NCBI GenBank assembly: GCA_900759435.1
Contig: CAAEVD010000245.1
Location: 1-8,848 of the forward strand
Direction of reading: 5' to 3'
Source of the DNA: an uncultured Collinsella sp.
GTDB taxonomy: Bacteria; Actinomycetota; Coriobacteriia; Coriobacteriales; Coriobacteriaceae
DNA length: 8,848 bases
Both the position numbers and the translations under genes were made by a program. The notes beneath the pieces were generated by a model. That model saw nothing but the letters and a program-made list of their open reading frames with translations, was not told where the DNA came from and did not search any database. How positions within the stretch are numbered: position 1 is the stretch's first letter; every line of letters starts with the position of its first letter. This document shows, piece after piece, positions 1-8,780 of the stretch.

Positions 1-83
1 AAAGCCGCGAAACAGCGACCGGAACAAGGCGCCCCATCAGCCACGTCCTTCATCCAGCTCCACAATCCGAGGACGTAGTCGTA
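1..83. other. Window edge with no convincing gene
   Basis: Nothing here can be firmly called. One plus-strand frame is open from base 1 to a TAG at 76-78, with mostly G/C third positions. It could be the last 25 codons of a gene entering from the left and converging on nifJ, which would fit the two-way terminator at 125-167. The stretch is too short to recognise a family. The minus-strand frames give only short open runs. Confidence 0.3.
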
Positions 84-208
84 GCAGGATCTGAGGGCTG
101 ACCTTCGCGGACATTACGCAGGACGAAAGAACCCCCGCCGCACGTAGTGCGCAGCGGGGGTTCTTTCATGTCCGAGGACGTCCGCGAAGGTCAGCCCTCA
201 GATCCTGC
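84..208. repeat. Nested perfect inverted repeat around the nifJ terminator
   Basis: Bases 84-112 and 180-208 are exact reverse complements over 29 bp, without mismatch. The 67 bases between them contain a second perfect inverted repeat (125-138 and 154-167, 14 bp) and a small innermost stem (139-143 and 147-151). The outer arms begin 11 bases beyond the nifJ stop. The 11-mer TCCGAGGACGT also occurs as a direct repeat at 66-76 and 171-181. No matching target-site duplication flanks the arms. It could be a dispersed non-coding repeat, a small invertible segment, or a duplicated convergent gene end. The symmetry is seen directly; the origin is unknown. Confidence 0.85.
125..167. terminator. Bidirectional intrinsic terminator after nifJ
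   Basis: The arms GAAAGAACCCCCGC and GCGGGGGTTCTTTC form a perfect 14-bp stem with a GC-rich core. The A-rich and T-rich outer ends give a TTCTTTC tract whichever strand is read. An additional 5-bp stem with a three-base loop lies inside. The structure is about 50 bases past the nifJ stop, so it most likely ends the nifJ message, and it could also stop a converging transcript from the left. Confidence 0.8.
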
Positions 209-218
209 GGTGAGAGAC

Positions 219-3758
<3,540 letters not shown>

Positions 3759-3761
3759 ATA

Positions 3762-3773
3762 CCCCTCTCCTCT
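3762..3773 (-). promoter_or_regulatory. Ribosome binding site of nifJ
   Basis: On the minus strand the bases before the ATG read GAGGAGAGGGGTAT. This purine-rich Shine-Dalgarno region is at a suitable distance and fixes the start at 3758 rather than at the upstream in-frame ATG. Confidence 0.75.
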
Positions 3774-3790
3774 CATATAGGTATACAGGC

Positions 3791-3806
3791 CCCGGCGATC
3801 GCCGGG
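3791..3806. repeat. 16-bp perfect palindrome in the nifJ leader
   Basis: CCCGGCGATCGCCGGG is a perfect 8+8 palindrome lying 32 bases upstream of the nifJ ATG and about 17 bases before its ribosome site. In RNA it could form a short GC-rich hairpin; in DNA it could be a protein site. No T-tract follows, so it is not an intrinsic terminator. Confidence 0.6.
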
Positions 3807-4021
3807 ATATTGGCGTGATGGGGTTTTCGCTGTTGCTTCCAATCATCTGGCAGGCGGACTCAGCAGCAGGTACATGGCGTGGAGAGAAGGCATGCCGAGG
3901 CGAGGAGGGCTGCACGCGCTCCACAAGCCCAGCTACCCGTCTTGCACATGACCGAGCGCCGCAAAGGCCGCATGCCGGATGCTCCCGGGCACGCCCCGGC
4001 GATGGGAAGCGCCCGCAACGG

Positions 4022-4098
4022 AAATCCGCATGCGGGTTTATTGTACCCCGCCGTCAAGCCATATTTCGGCAAATATAGGTGGCCGGTAAAGGTTTACC
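4022..4098 (-). promoter_or_regulatory. Cluster of three dyads, possible nifJ control region
   Basis: Three inverted repeats fall within 77 bases. AAATCCGCATGCGGGTTT (4022-4039) has nine paired positions per arm with one G-T mismatch. ATATTTCGGCAAATAT (4061-4076) has 6-bp arms and a 4-base spacer. GGTAAAGGTTTACC (4085-4098) has 6-bp arms and a 2-base spacer. The candidate minus-strand -10, TACAAT (4040-4045), abuts the first dyad, so a protein bound there would cover the likely transcription start. The dyads are seen directly; the promoter and operator roles are inferred, and the -35 match is poor. Confidence 0.4.
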
Positions 4099-4155
4099 TC
4101 GGGTGACTATTGTGCGCCCGGCACCGACGGACACAGTCCCCTGGAGCCCCACAGC

Positions 4156-4222
4156 AGTTGCGGTGAAATAGGGACTGTTTTTGCCGTTAACGGCCTTAAT
4201 CAGTCCCTATTTCACCGCAACT
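4156..4222. repeat. 22-bp perfect inverted repeat with inner palindrome
   Basis: Arms 4156-4177 and 4201-4222 are exact reverse complements over 22 bp. The 23-base centre holds a second palindrome, GCCGTTAACGGC (4183-4194). The sequence ACAGTCCC (4133-4140) just outside is complementary to GGGACTGT (4171-4178), so the left arm has two alternative partners. The element begins 17 bases past the FHA gene stop and may serve as its transcript end, though no proper T-tract follows the outer stem on the minus strand. Its form suggests a dispersed REP- or MITE-like element, which needs a genome comparison to show. Confidence 0.8.
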
Positions 4223-4238
4223 CATTGGGGGGGATAAG

Positions 4239-5177
4239 CTAGAGGGCGCCGAGGAGGATGGCGTAGGTGGTGGATTCGCCGAGTTTGAGCTCGTCGCCGG
4301 GGCTGAGCCGGGCGGAGCGGCCGGGCTCTACTTGAATACACACGCTCGTGGCCCCGTTTACCACCACGGTGCCGTTCGTGGACGACAGGTCCTCGACAAA
4401 CCATGTGCCAGAATCGTCGCACCAGATATGGGCATGGCGGGCCGAGACGTCGTCACCGACGTCGGTGATGTCGCCCTCCCCCGTTGCCAGGGCGCCGATC
4501 TCGACACCTTCCTCACTCGGCTGAATCCAGCGCGGAGCGCTCACCACGTAGCCGTTTTGCACGCGAAGCAGGCCCAGCGGATGCGCAGGCGCCGCCTCGT
4601 GATCGCCCGTGACCGTCGAGGTGCTCAGCGAGCGCGGCGTCGACGTGGCGCCGCCGCAGGTCGCATGAGCGTAGTCGATGGCATAGGTCACCGAGGATCG
4701 AACATCTGCCGAGCAACCGACGGCTACAAACAGCACTAGCACGGCCTCGGCACGTTCGGCGGGCATAAGCTCCGCCGCCTGCGACAGGCGCTCGACCGCA
4801 TTGCGGTAGAGGCTCGTATCCTGATGGCATTCCTCGAGCGCCCGCACCATGGGCTCGCCAGCGGGCCCGCACACCATGTTGATCACCGCCGTGGCATTCA
4901 TGGGATTGCGGCGGCGCAGGGCCAGATGCGACATGATGCGCGCGGCCGAGGTGCCGTAATCGGCAAAATAGCGCTCCTGCAGCGTGCCGACCGGAGCGCG
5001 CACGATAAAACGCGAGACCCAGGAGCGATCGGCGGCGCGGCTCTGTGGACTACGGCCGTCGGCGAGCGGGCGGCTCGAGAGCACCAGGCCGCACAGTTCG
5101 ATATGGCTCAGGTGCGCTGCGCGCTTAAAGATGTCAAACATTGCCCCGCACGGGGTGAGCTCAGCTTGAGAAGCCAT
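4239..5177 (-). CDS. FHA-domain protein, third gene of kinase operon
   Basis: The protein is 312 aa, apparently soluble and cytoplasmic. Residues about 200-308 form a forkhead-associated domain, a fold that usually binds phosphothreonine peptides. The visible signature is VSARHAHI (244-251), LSSTNGT (264-270) and VNG (273-275), followed by the closing strands. The position where most FHA domains have Gly-Arg reads IGAL (227-230), so the usual phosphate-contacting arginine seems absent. Residues 1-195 match no family I recognise; they are helix-prone, with several cysteines (C10, C29, C103, C117, C155, C174), and end in a Ser/Thr-rich linker (176-190). The ATG at 5177 lies three bases after the kinase stop and has an AAGGAGG site inside the kinase gene. 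Context suggests a reader or substrate of that kinase. Confidence 0.88.
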   Translation of the reverse strand: MASQAELTPCGAMFDIFKRAAHLSHIELCGLVLSSRPLADGRSPQSRAADRSWVSRFIVRAPVGTLQERYFADYGTSAARIMSHLALRRRNPMNATAVINMVCGPAGEPMVRALEECHQDTSLYRNAVERLSQAAELMPAERAEAVLVLFVAVGCSADVRSSVTYAIDYAHATCGGATSTPRSLSTSTVTGDHEAAPAHPLGLLRVQNGYVVSAPRWIQPSEEGVEIGALATGEGDITDVGDDVSARHAHIWCDDSGTWFVEDLSSTNGTVVVNGATSVCIQVEPGRSARLSPGDELKLGESTTYAILLGAL

Positions 5178-5180
5178 GGC

Positions 5181-7022
5181 TTAGCCCTCCTTGGTCGCAG
5201 AGATAGTGTCGGATACTTCGGCCGGCCCGCCAAAGGCGCGAACAGCCGCGGCTCCGCCGGCAAGCGGCGTCGCCATGGGAATTTTCGCACGTCGTGCTGA
5301 CACGACGGGAAGCTCAAAGGCAAACCCCATCGCCAGCAAAAACCACGTGAGCGCATAGGTTGCAATTATGGCGGCCACCAGGCCACCCGCCACGGCATGC
5401 TGGGAAAACACGGCGCATGCGAGTGCGGCCAGAGCCGGAACCTCACAGGCGGAAAGGGCCAACACGCCCTGCAGGAACCCCGCGCGGCGATTGCGCGCCA
5501 AGGCTCCGACGGCAGTGCCCGCCACGCTCGGCAGCGCCAACGCCAGCACGGCGACGATGCCCGGCAGTGTGCCGGACCACGAAATGTGCCCCACGGCAAC
5601 CGTCATACGAGCACCCGACGCCAGCAGCGCCGCCGACACCACCACAACGGCCCATACGAGGCCGCAGACAGCCGCAGCGCCAATCATCGCAGCGCGACGG
5701 ACCGCGCGACCGGACGCGTCCATGGGACAGGGCATGAGCGGCTCGGCGCGAAGCGAGCGGGCGACATTTTGCGCATAGTGGTCGCAAAATGCCGAGAGCG
5801 CCGCCTCCACCGCAGCCGGCTCGGGACGATCTTCCTGATGGCAGGACAGGCAGGCCATCACCACATCGAACAGCTGAGCATCGACAAACGCCAGCGCATC
5901 GCGCAGATCCTCGGAATTTGGATCGAGCCCCAGCTGCTGAGCCTGTTCGGCCGCGGCAAGTGCCACATCGGGCTCGCGTCGCAGCAGTTGCGTCAAGTCG
6001 CAGCCGGGCGCGTGGGCGCCGACGGGATAATCGGGCAGCGTATCCATCTTGAGACGATAAGGGCTGGCGATATCGCGCGTCTTTTTGCGCGAGCCCGAAG
6101 TACCCGACGTGCCCGGCGCTACTTCGTACGGCGCGACACCGGCGATGAGCTCATAGACCGTGCTCGCCGCGGCATACACGTCGATTGCCGGCGACATGCG
6201 CAAAACGCGCAGGTCGGCAATATCGTCGGTGAGCATCTCGGGCGGAGCGTAGGCAACCGTCGCGCGACGCAACGTGGCGTAGCGCTCTGTAAAGGACTCC
6301 CTGCCGCCGGTTCCCGCCACCGCAGAGGCAGGCTCGAGCGCCAGCGACGAGCCAAAATCGATGAGGCACAAATCGAACGTGCCTTCGGCAAGCTGTCGGT
6401 CGAGCGGCAGACGCGCCGTGCGCACCATAATATTGGCCGGCGAGATGTCGCGATGGACGAACCCCTCCCCCACCAAGCTCATGCGGCAGAGCAGATCGAA
6501 CAGGTCGCGACCCAGGCGCGCCGCCACGAGCGGCGACAGACGCCCGGCATCGTCCACGGCAAAGCGCGGGCGCAGGCGAGCGAGCGTCTCGCCCTCGACC
6601 CACTCCATGACAATCGCGGGCACGCCGTCGACCTCGCCCCACCCGTACAAGCGGGGAAAGCCCTTAAGGCCCGAAAGGGCACGATGGCATTCATATTCCT
6701 CGCGAAACGCCGCCTTGAACTTGGCGACCAGCGCCTCGTGGGCGACATCGTCATCAAATTCGTCGCGCGTTGGCAAGATGAGCTGCTTGAGCGCCACGGC
6801 CTCGCCCTGCGCGTTGACGGCACGCGTCACACGGCCGATACCACCACGGCGCATGGTGGCGTCATCGGCAAACAGCATCGTAAAACGGCGAAGGTAGGCG
6901 GGAAGCTCGTCCGTGCCCAGGGCGACGGCCGGCTCAAACCCGTCGACGCGCGCCAGGCGCAGGCCCACCATGGGATCACGGTTGAGCGACTGGGCTGCCG
7001 CAGAAGCGAGATCGTTCGTCAT
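5181..7022 (-). CDS. Ser/Thr protein kinase with four C-terminal membrane segments
   Basis: This 613-aa protein carries a eukaryote-like kinase domain at about 50-410. It shows a glycine-rich loop GGIGRV (60-65), the ATP-anchoring lysine in ALKQ (K79), a probable helix-C glutamate near 108-111, the catalytic loop HRDISPANI (190-198; D192, N197), DFG (222-224), APPE (259-262) and D281 of helix F. It should therefore be active. The first glycine of the loop is replaced by arginine, and Ser194 stands where Ser/Thr kinases usually have lysine, a variant also known in other bacterial kinases. A basic linker (310-316) lies in the C-lobe region. Four hydrophobic segments follow, near 443-468, 484-508, 516-540 and 545-568. 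A 45-residue, probably cytoplasmic tail ends in several Thr/Ser residues. No PASTA or other known sensor domain is present. Its ATG overlaps the upstream stop (ATGA) without a clear ribosome site, implying coupled translation. Confidence 0.93.
   Translation of the reverse strand: MTNDLASAAAQSLNRDPMVGLRLARVDGFEPAVALGTDELPAYLRRFTMLFADDATMRRGGIGRVTRAVNAQGEAVALKQLILPTRDEFDDDVAHEALVAKFKAAFREEYECHRALSGLKGFPRLYGWGEVDGVPAIVMEWVEGETLARLRPRFAVDDAGRLSPLVAARLGRDLFDLLCRMSLVGEGFVHRDISPANIMVRTARLPLDRQLAEGTFDLCLIDFGSSLALEPASAVAGTGGRESFTERYATLRRATVAYAPPEMLTDDIADLRVLRMSPAIDVYAAASTVYELIAGVAPYEVAPGTSGTSGSRKKTRDIASPYRLKMDTLPDYPVGAHAPGCDLTQLLRREPDVALAAAEQAQQLGLDPNSEDLRDALAFVDAQLFDVVMACLSCHQEDRPEPAAVEAALSAFCDHYAQNVARSLRAEPLMPCPMDASGRAVRRAAMIGAAAVCGLVWAVVVVSAALLASGARMTVAVGHISWSGTLPGIVAVLALALPSVAGTAVGALARNRRAGFLQGVLALSACEVPALAALACAVFSQHAVAGGLVAAIIATYALTWFLLAMGFAFELPVVSARRAKIPMATPLAGGAAAVRAFGGPAEVSDTISATKEG
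5186..5192 (-). promoter_or_regulatory. Ribosome binding site of the FHA gene
   Basis: AAGGAGG on the minus strand lies within the last codons of the kinase gene, eight bases before the ATG at 5177. It fixes that start and indicates that the FHA gene is translated from the kinase message. Confidence 0.8.
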
Positions 7023-7927
7023 AGGGCGATCGCCGCCAGGCTATTGTTGAAGTTGTTAAGCGCAATGTCATCATCGCCGTAATGCCCCACCCATTGGCAC
7101 AGGTTGGTGTAGCAGCCCCATAGGTTGGCGTACTGCCGATACCACTTTGAGTGGGGAGAAAACGTTTGCCGGCCAAACTCGGCACGGATGACAAACATAT
7201 CGTTGGCCAGGTTATCGCACGGCCCGGTATCGCCTGTTGCGTTATAGGTCGTGACCGCGCTATTGGCGCGGGCGACATAGTCATCGAGCATGTTGTATTT
7301 GGTCACGAGCCAATTGTGGATTCTCTCCTCCTCGGCAGCCGAGAGACCACCCGAGCCCGTGTAGCCGCCGGCACCGCCGTCCGTCGAGCCGCCACTCGAA
7401 GATCCACCGCCAGCGGCGGAACCCGAACCGGAACCGCCGTCCGAGCCCGCCGAACCGGTGCCAGAACTGGACCCGTCCGAGCCGCCGGGCTTACCCGCCT
7501 GCTGCGTATCCTGCTCCTTCTGCCGCTCCGCCTTGTTAACGACAGAAGCCACGCTGTTATTGGAAAGCTTCGTAATGACCTTGGTGTTGGTGAGCACGAT
7601 GGTCTTGCCGTTTGCCAGCGTGATCTCGTTGGACGCCCGCTCGCCCTCGTCCGCGGGATCGACGTCAAACACGGTGCGCCCGACCACGCTCGCCCACGCA
7701 AATCCAGTTGTCGTTCCCAAGTCGCTTTTGGTCTTGCGCCCAATATGCAGCTCGCGCGCAGCATGCGCCTGTACCATGGACGGCACCGTCATGCCATAAG
7801 CCGAAACACCGGCTATGACCAGTACGAGCGAGCAAGACAGCAGCACATACGCCCGAGGCGCCAGGCCCAGCCGGCGCCGCATGCGCACCGCGGCGCCATG
7901 CTTTGTCTGAGTGCCCCCGGGCCGCAT
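7019..7927 (-). CDS. Membrane-anchored protein with Gly/Ser linker, first gene of kinase operon
   Basis: I do not recognise a named family. The 302-aa product begins with a basic stretch (RMRRR, 15-19) and one hydrophobic segment (27-46), which reads as a type II membrane anchor or uncleaved signal with the rest outside the cell. Residues about 50-130 are a compact, strand-prone region. A charged patch (132-140) leads to a Gly/Ser-rich low-complexity linker (147-195). The C-terminal domain (196-302) is mostly helical, rich in Trp, Tyr and Asn, with C237, C272 and C277. The ATG at 7927 has GGAGGAGAA just upstream. An in-frame ATG at 7978 would add 17 residues but has a poor ribosome site and reads through a terminator hairpin. 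The stop overlaps the kinase ATG by four bases, so it may sense or display something for the kinase. Confidence 0.85.
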   Translation of the reverse strand: MRPGGTQTKHGAAVRMRRRLGLAPRAYVLLSCSLVLVIAGVSAYGMTVPSMVQAHAARELHIGRKTKSDLGTTTGFAWASVVGRTVFDVDPADEGERASNEITLANGKTIVLTNTKVITKLSNNSVASVVNKAERQKEQDTQQAGKPGGSDGSSSGTGSAGSDGGSGSGSAAGGGSSSGGSTDGGAGGYTGSGGLSAAEEERIHNWLVTKYNMLDDYVARANSAVTTYNATGDTGPCDNLANDMFVIRAEFGRQTFSPHSKWYRQYANLWGCYTNLCQWVGHYGDDDIALNNFNNSLAAIAL

Positions 7928-7930
7928 GCG

Positions 7931-7939
7931 TTCTCCTCC
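7931..7939 (-). promoter_or_regulatory. Ribosome binding site of the membrane-anchored protein gene
   Basis: GGAGGAGAA on the minus strand is placed with its GGAGG core seven bases from the ATG at 7927. This decides the start. The site begins one base after the T-tract of the terminator at 7941-7967. Confidence 0.8.
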
Positions 7940-7940
7940 A

Positions 7941-7967
7941 ACAAAAACACGCCGCTTAAAAGCGGCG
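7941..7967 (-). terminator. Intrinsic terminator, possible attenuator of the kinase operon
   Basis: On the minus strand CGCCGCTT and AAGCGGCG form an 8-bp stem around a very short centre (in practice a 7-bp stem with a 4-base loop), followed by TGTTTTTGT. This is a standard factor-independent terminator. It is the only one seen after recR, about 200 bases past its stop. The next gene's ribosome site follows directly, leaving no room for a promoter between them. Any operon message must therefore start upstream and read through it. Confidence 0.75.
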
Positions 7968-7989
7968 CATTCTTTCATATCCACATTTG

Positions 7990-8020
7990 AGTGTATCAGC
8001 GAACCAAAAAGGTTGCGCAA
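7990..8020 (-). promoter_or_regulatory. Candidate promoter of the kinase operon
   Basis: On the minus strand TTGCGC (8015-8020) could be a -35, with GATACA (7992-7997, 17-base spacer) or TACACT (7990-7995, 19-base spacer) as the -10. The matches are only moderate. Transcription would start near 7984, giving a leader of about 57 bases that includes the terminator hairpin. The -35 is embedded in the palindrome GTTGCGCAAC (8012-8021). Confidence 0.35.
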
Positions 8021-8097
8021 CGAATGGGCAAATACGAAGTGCAAGTGGACCCATCCACGCGATAAGCGGATGAAAAGCAGGTTTGTTGCACAACAAA
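8012..8097. promoter_or_regulatory. Two related dyads, GTTG-NN-CAAC, possible operator pair
   Basis: GTTGCGCAAC (8012-8021) and TTTGTTGCACAACAAA (8082-8097) are perfect dyads sharing the core GTTG-NN-CAAC. Their centres are 73 bp apart, close to seven helical turns, which would put both on the same face of DNA. The lower one covers the candidate -35 of the kinase operon. A repressor or activator site is inferred; I cannot assign it to a regulator family. Confidence 0.4.
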
Positions 8098-8131
8098 TGC
8101 ATGAACGCGTGCCCAATTATGAGCGCCCCGT

Positions 8132-8156
8132 GCGGCAGGCCGACGGGACATGCCGC
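8132..8156 (-). repeat. Small hairpin just past recR
   Basis: GCGGCA (8132-8137) and TGCCGC (8151-8156) can pair around a 13-base loop, starting about 14 bases after the recR stop. There is no T-tract, so it is not an intrinsic terminator. It could protect a transcript end or be incidental in GC-rich DNA. Confidence 0.3.
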
Positions 8157-8170
8157 GGAGCTGACGCCGC

Positions 8171-8767
8171 CTAGATCGCGCGGCGGGCCTCGATAGCGCG
8201 GCCGAGCGTGAGCTCGTCGGCATACTCCAGGTCGCCACCCACGGGCAGGCCGCTCGCCAGACGCGACACCTCGACGCCCAGTGGCTTAATGGTGCGAGCA
8301 AGGTAGCTCGCCGTGGTCTCGCCCTCAATGTTGGGGTTGGTGGCGATAATGACCTCGTGGATATCCTCATGGCCCAAGCGCGCCAGCAACTCGCGGATGT
8401 GCAGCTGCTCGGGACCGATCTTGTCCATGGGGCTGATCACGCCGCCCAGCACGTGGTAGAGGCCGTGGTAGCTGCCCGTGCGCTCAATCGCCTGGACATC
8501 GCGCGGCTCACCCACCACGCAGATGCGGGTGGTGTCGCGCATCGAGTCTTGGCAAATGGAGCACTCGTCAGCGGTGGCGTAATTAAAGCAGCGGCTGCAA
8601 AAATGCACTTCCTGCTTAACCTCCAGAATGGCCTCGGCCAGGCGGCGGGCCTCCTCGGCATCGGCCTCGAGCAGGTAGTAGGCGATGCGCTGGGCCGACT
8701 TGGGGCCAATGCCCGGCAGGCGGCCCAACTCATCGAGCAGTTTTTGCAGGCTATGGTTGGCACTCAT
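8171..8767 (-). CDS. recR: Recombination mediator RecR
   Basis: RecR acts with RecO (and RecF) to load RecA at single-strand gaps during DNA repair. The 198-aa product has the normal length and all family features in order. These are a helix-hairpin-helix with [11 protein letters not shown] (17-27), a four-cysteine zinc motif (C57, C60, C69, C72), a Toprim domain starting at ICVVGEPRD (82-90), the conserved [12 protein letters not shown] (142-153), and the C-terminal [16 protein letters not shown] (173-188). The start at 8767 fits the family N-terminus. It lies 13 bases after the stop of the ybaB-type gene, the common bacterial order. No Shine-Dalgarno sequence is visible in that gap, so translation may be coupled to the upstream gene. 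Confidence 0.98.
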   Translation of the reverse strand: MSANHSLQKLLDELGRLPGIGPKSAQRIAYYLLEADAEEARRLAEAILEVKQEVHFCSRCFNYATADECSICQDSMRDTTRICVVGEPRDVQAIERTGSYHGLYHVLGGVISPMDKIGPEQLHIRELLARLGHEDIHEVIIATNPNIEGETTASYLARTIKPLGVEVSRLASGLPVGGDLEYADELTLGRAIEARRAI

Positions 8768-8780
8768 ATATATGCGTGTC

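Larger units (their letters stand above)
3759..4155. other. Long nifJ upstream region
   Basis: No gene is convincing here. Short open frames of 70-87 codons on both strands lack ribosome sites and recognisable products. The region instead holds several dyads (reported separately) and a TACAAT hexamer on the minus strand (4040-4045) that could be a -10 element, although no good -35 sits at the usual distance. If it is used, the nifJ leader would be about 270 bases. That leader could fold in part: 3869-3872 with 3934-3937, 3876-3878 with 3927-3929, and 3879-3884 with 3919-3924 form a stepped stem. I do not recognise a known riboswitch or T-box in it. Confidence 0.5.

Noticed and set aside
84..208. 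MITE with target-site duplication
   Set aside because: The bases just outside the 29-bp arms do not form a matching duplication, and no transposase is nearby. A repeat is recorded but not called a mobile element.
3869..3937. Known riboswitch, T-box, 6S RNA or signal recognition RNA in the nifJ leader
   Set aside because: Some pairing is visible, but none of the conserved sequence cores of those classes is present.
3815..4106. Short open frames on both strands in the nifJ upstream region
   Set aside because: None has a ribosome site or recognisable product, they overlap one another, and the region is better explained by dyads and leader structure.
4227..4233. G7 homopolymer as a phase-variation tract
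   Set aside because: It lies downstream of the FHA stop and outside any coding frame or visible promoter, so slippage there would not switch a gene.
7025..7034. GGCGATCGCC palindrome, like the GCGATCGC octamer at 3795-3802
   Set aside because: Two copies in 8.8 kb of GC-rich DNA can occur by chance, and this one lies in coding sequence at the gene overlap. It is not evidence of a repeat family.
5397..7082. Plus-strand open frame of 561 codons opposite the kinase
   Set aside because: The translation is Arg- and His-rich without motifs, and the minus strand has all kinase motifs in register.
7151..7990. Plus-strand open frame of 279 codons opposite the membrane-anchored protein
   Set aside because: The opposite frame shows a ribosome site, a membrane anchor and operon overlap; this one is Arg-rich antisense without recognisable features.
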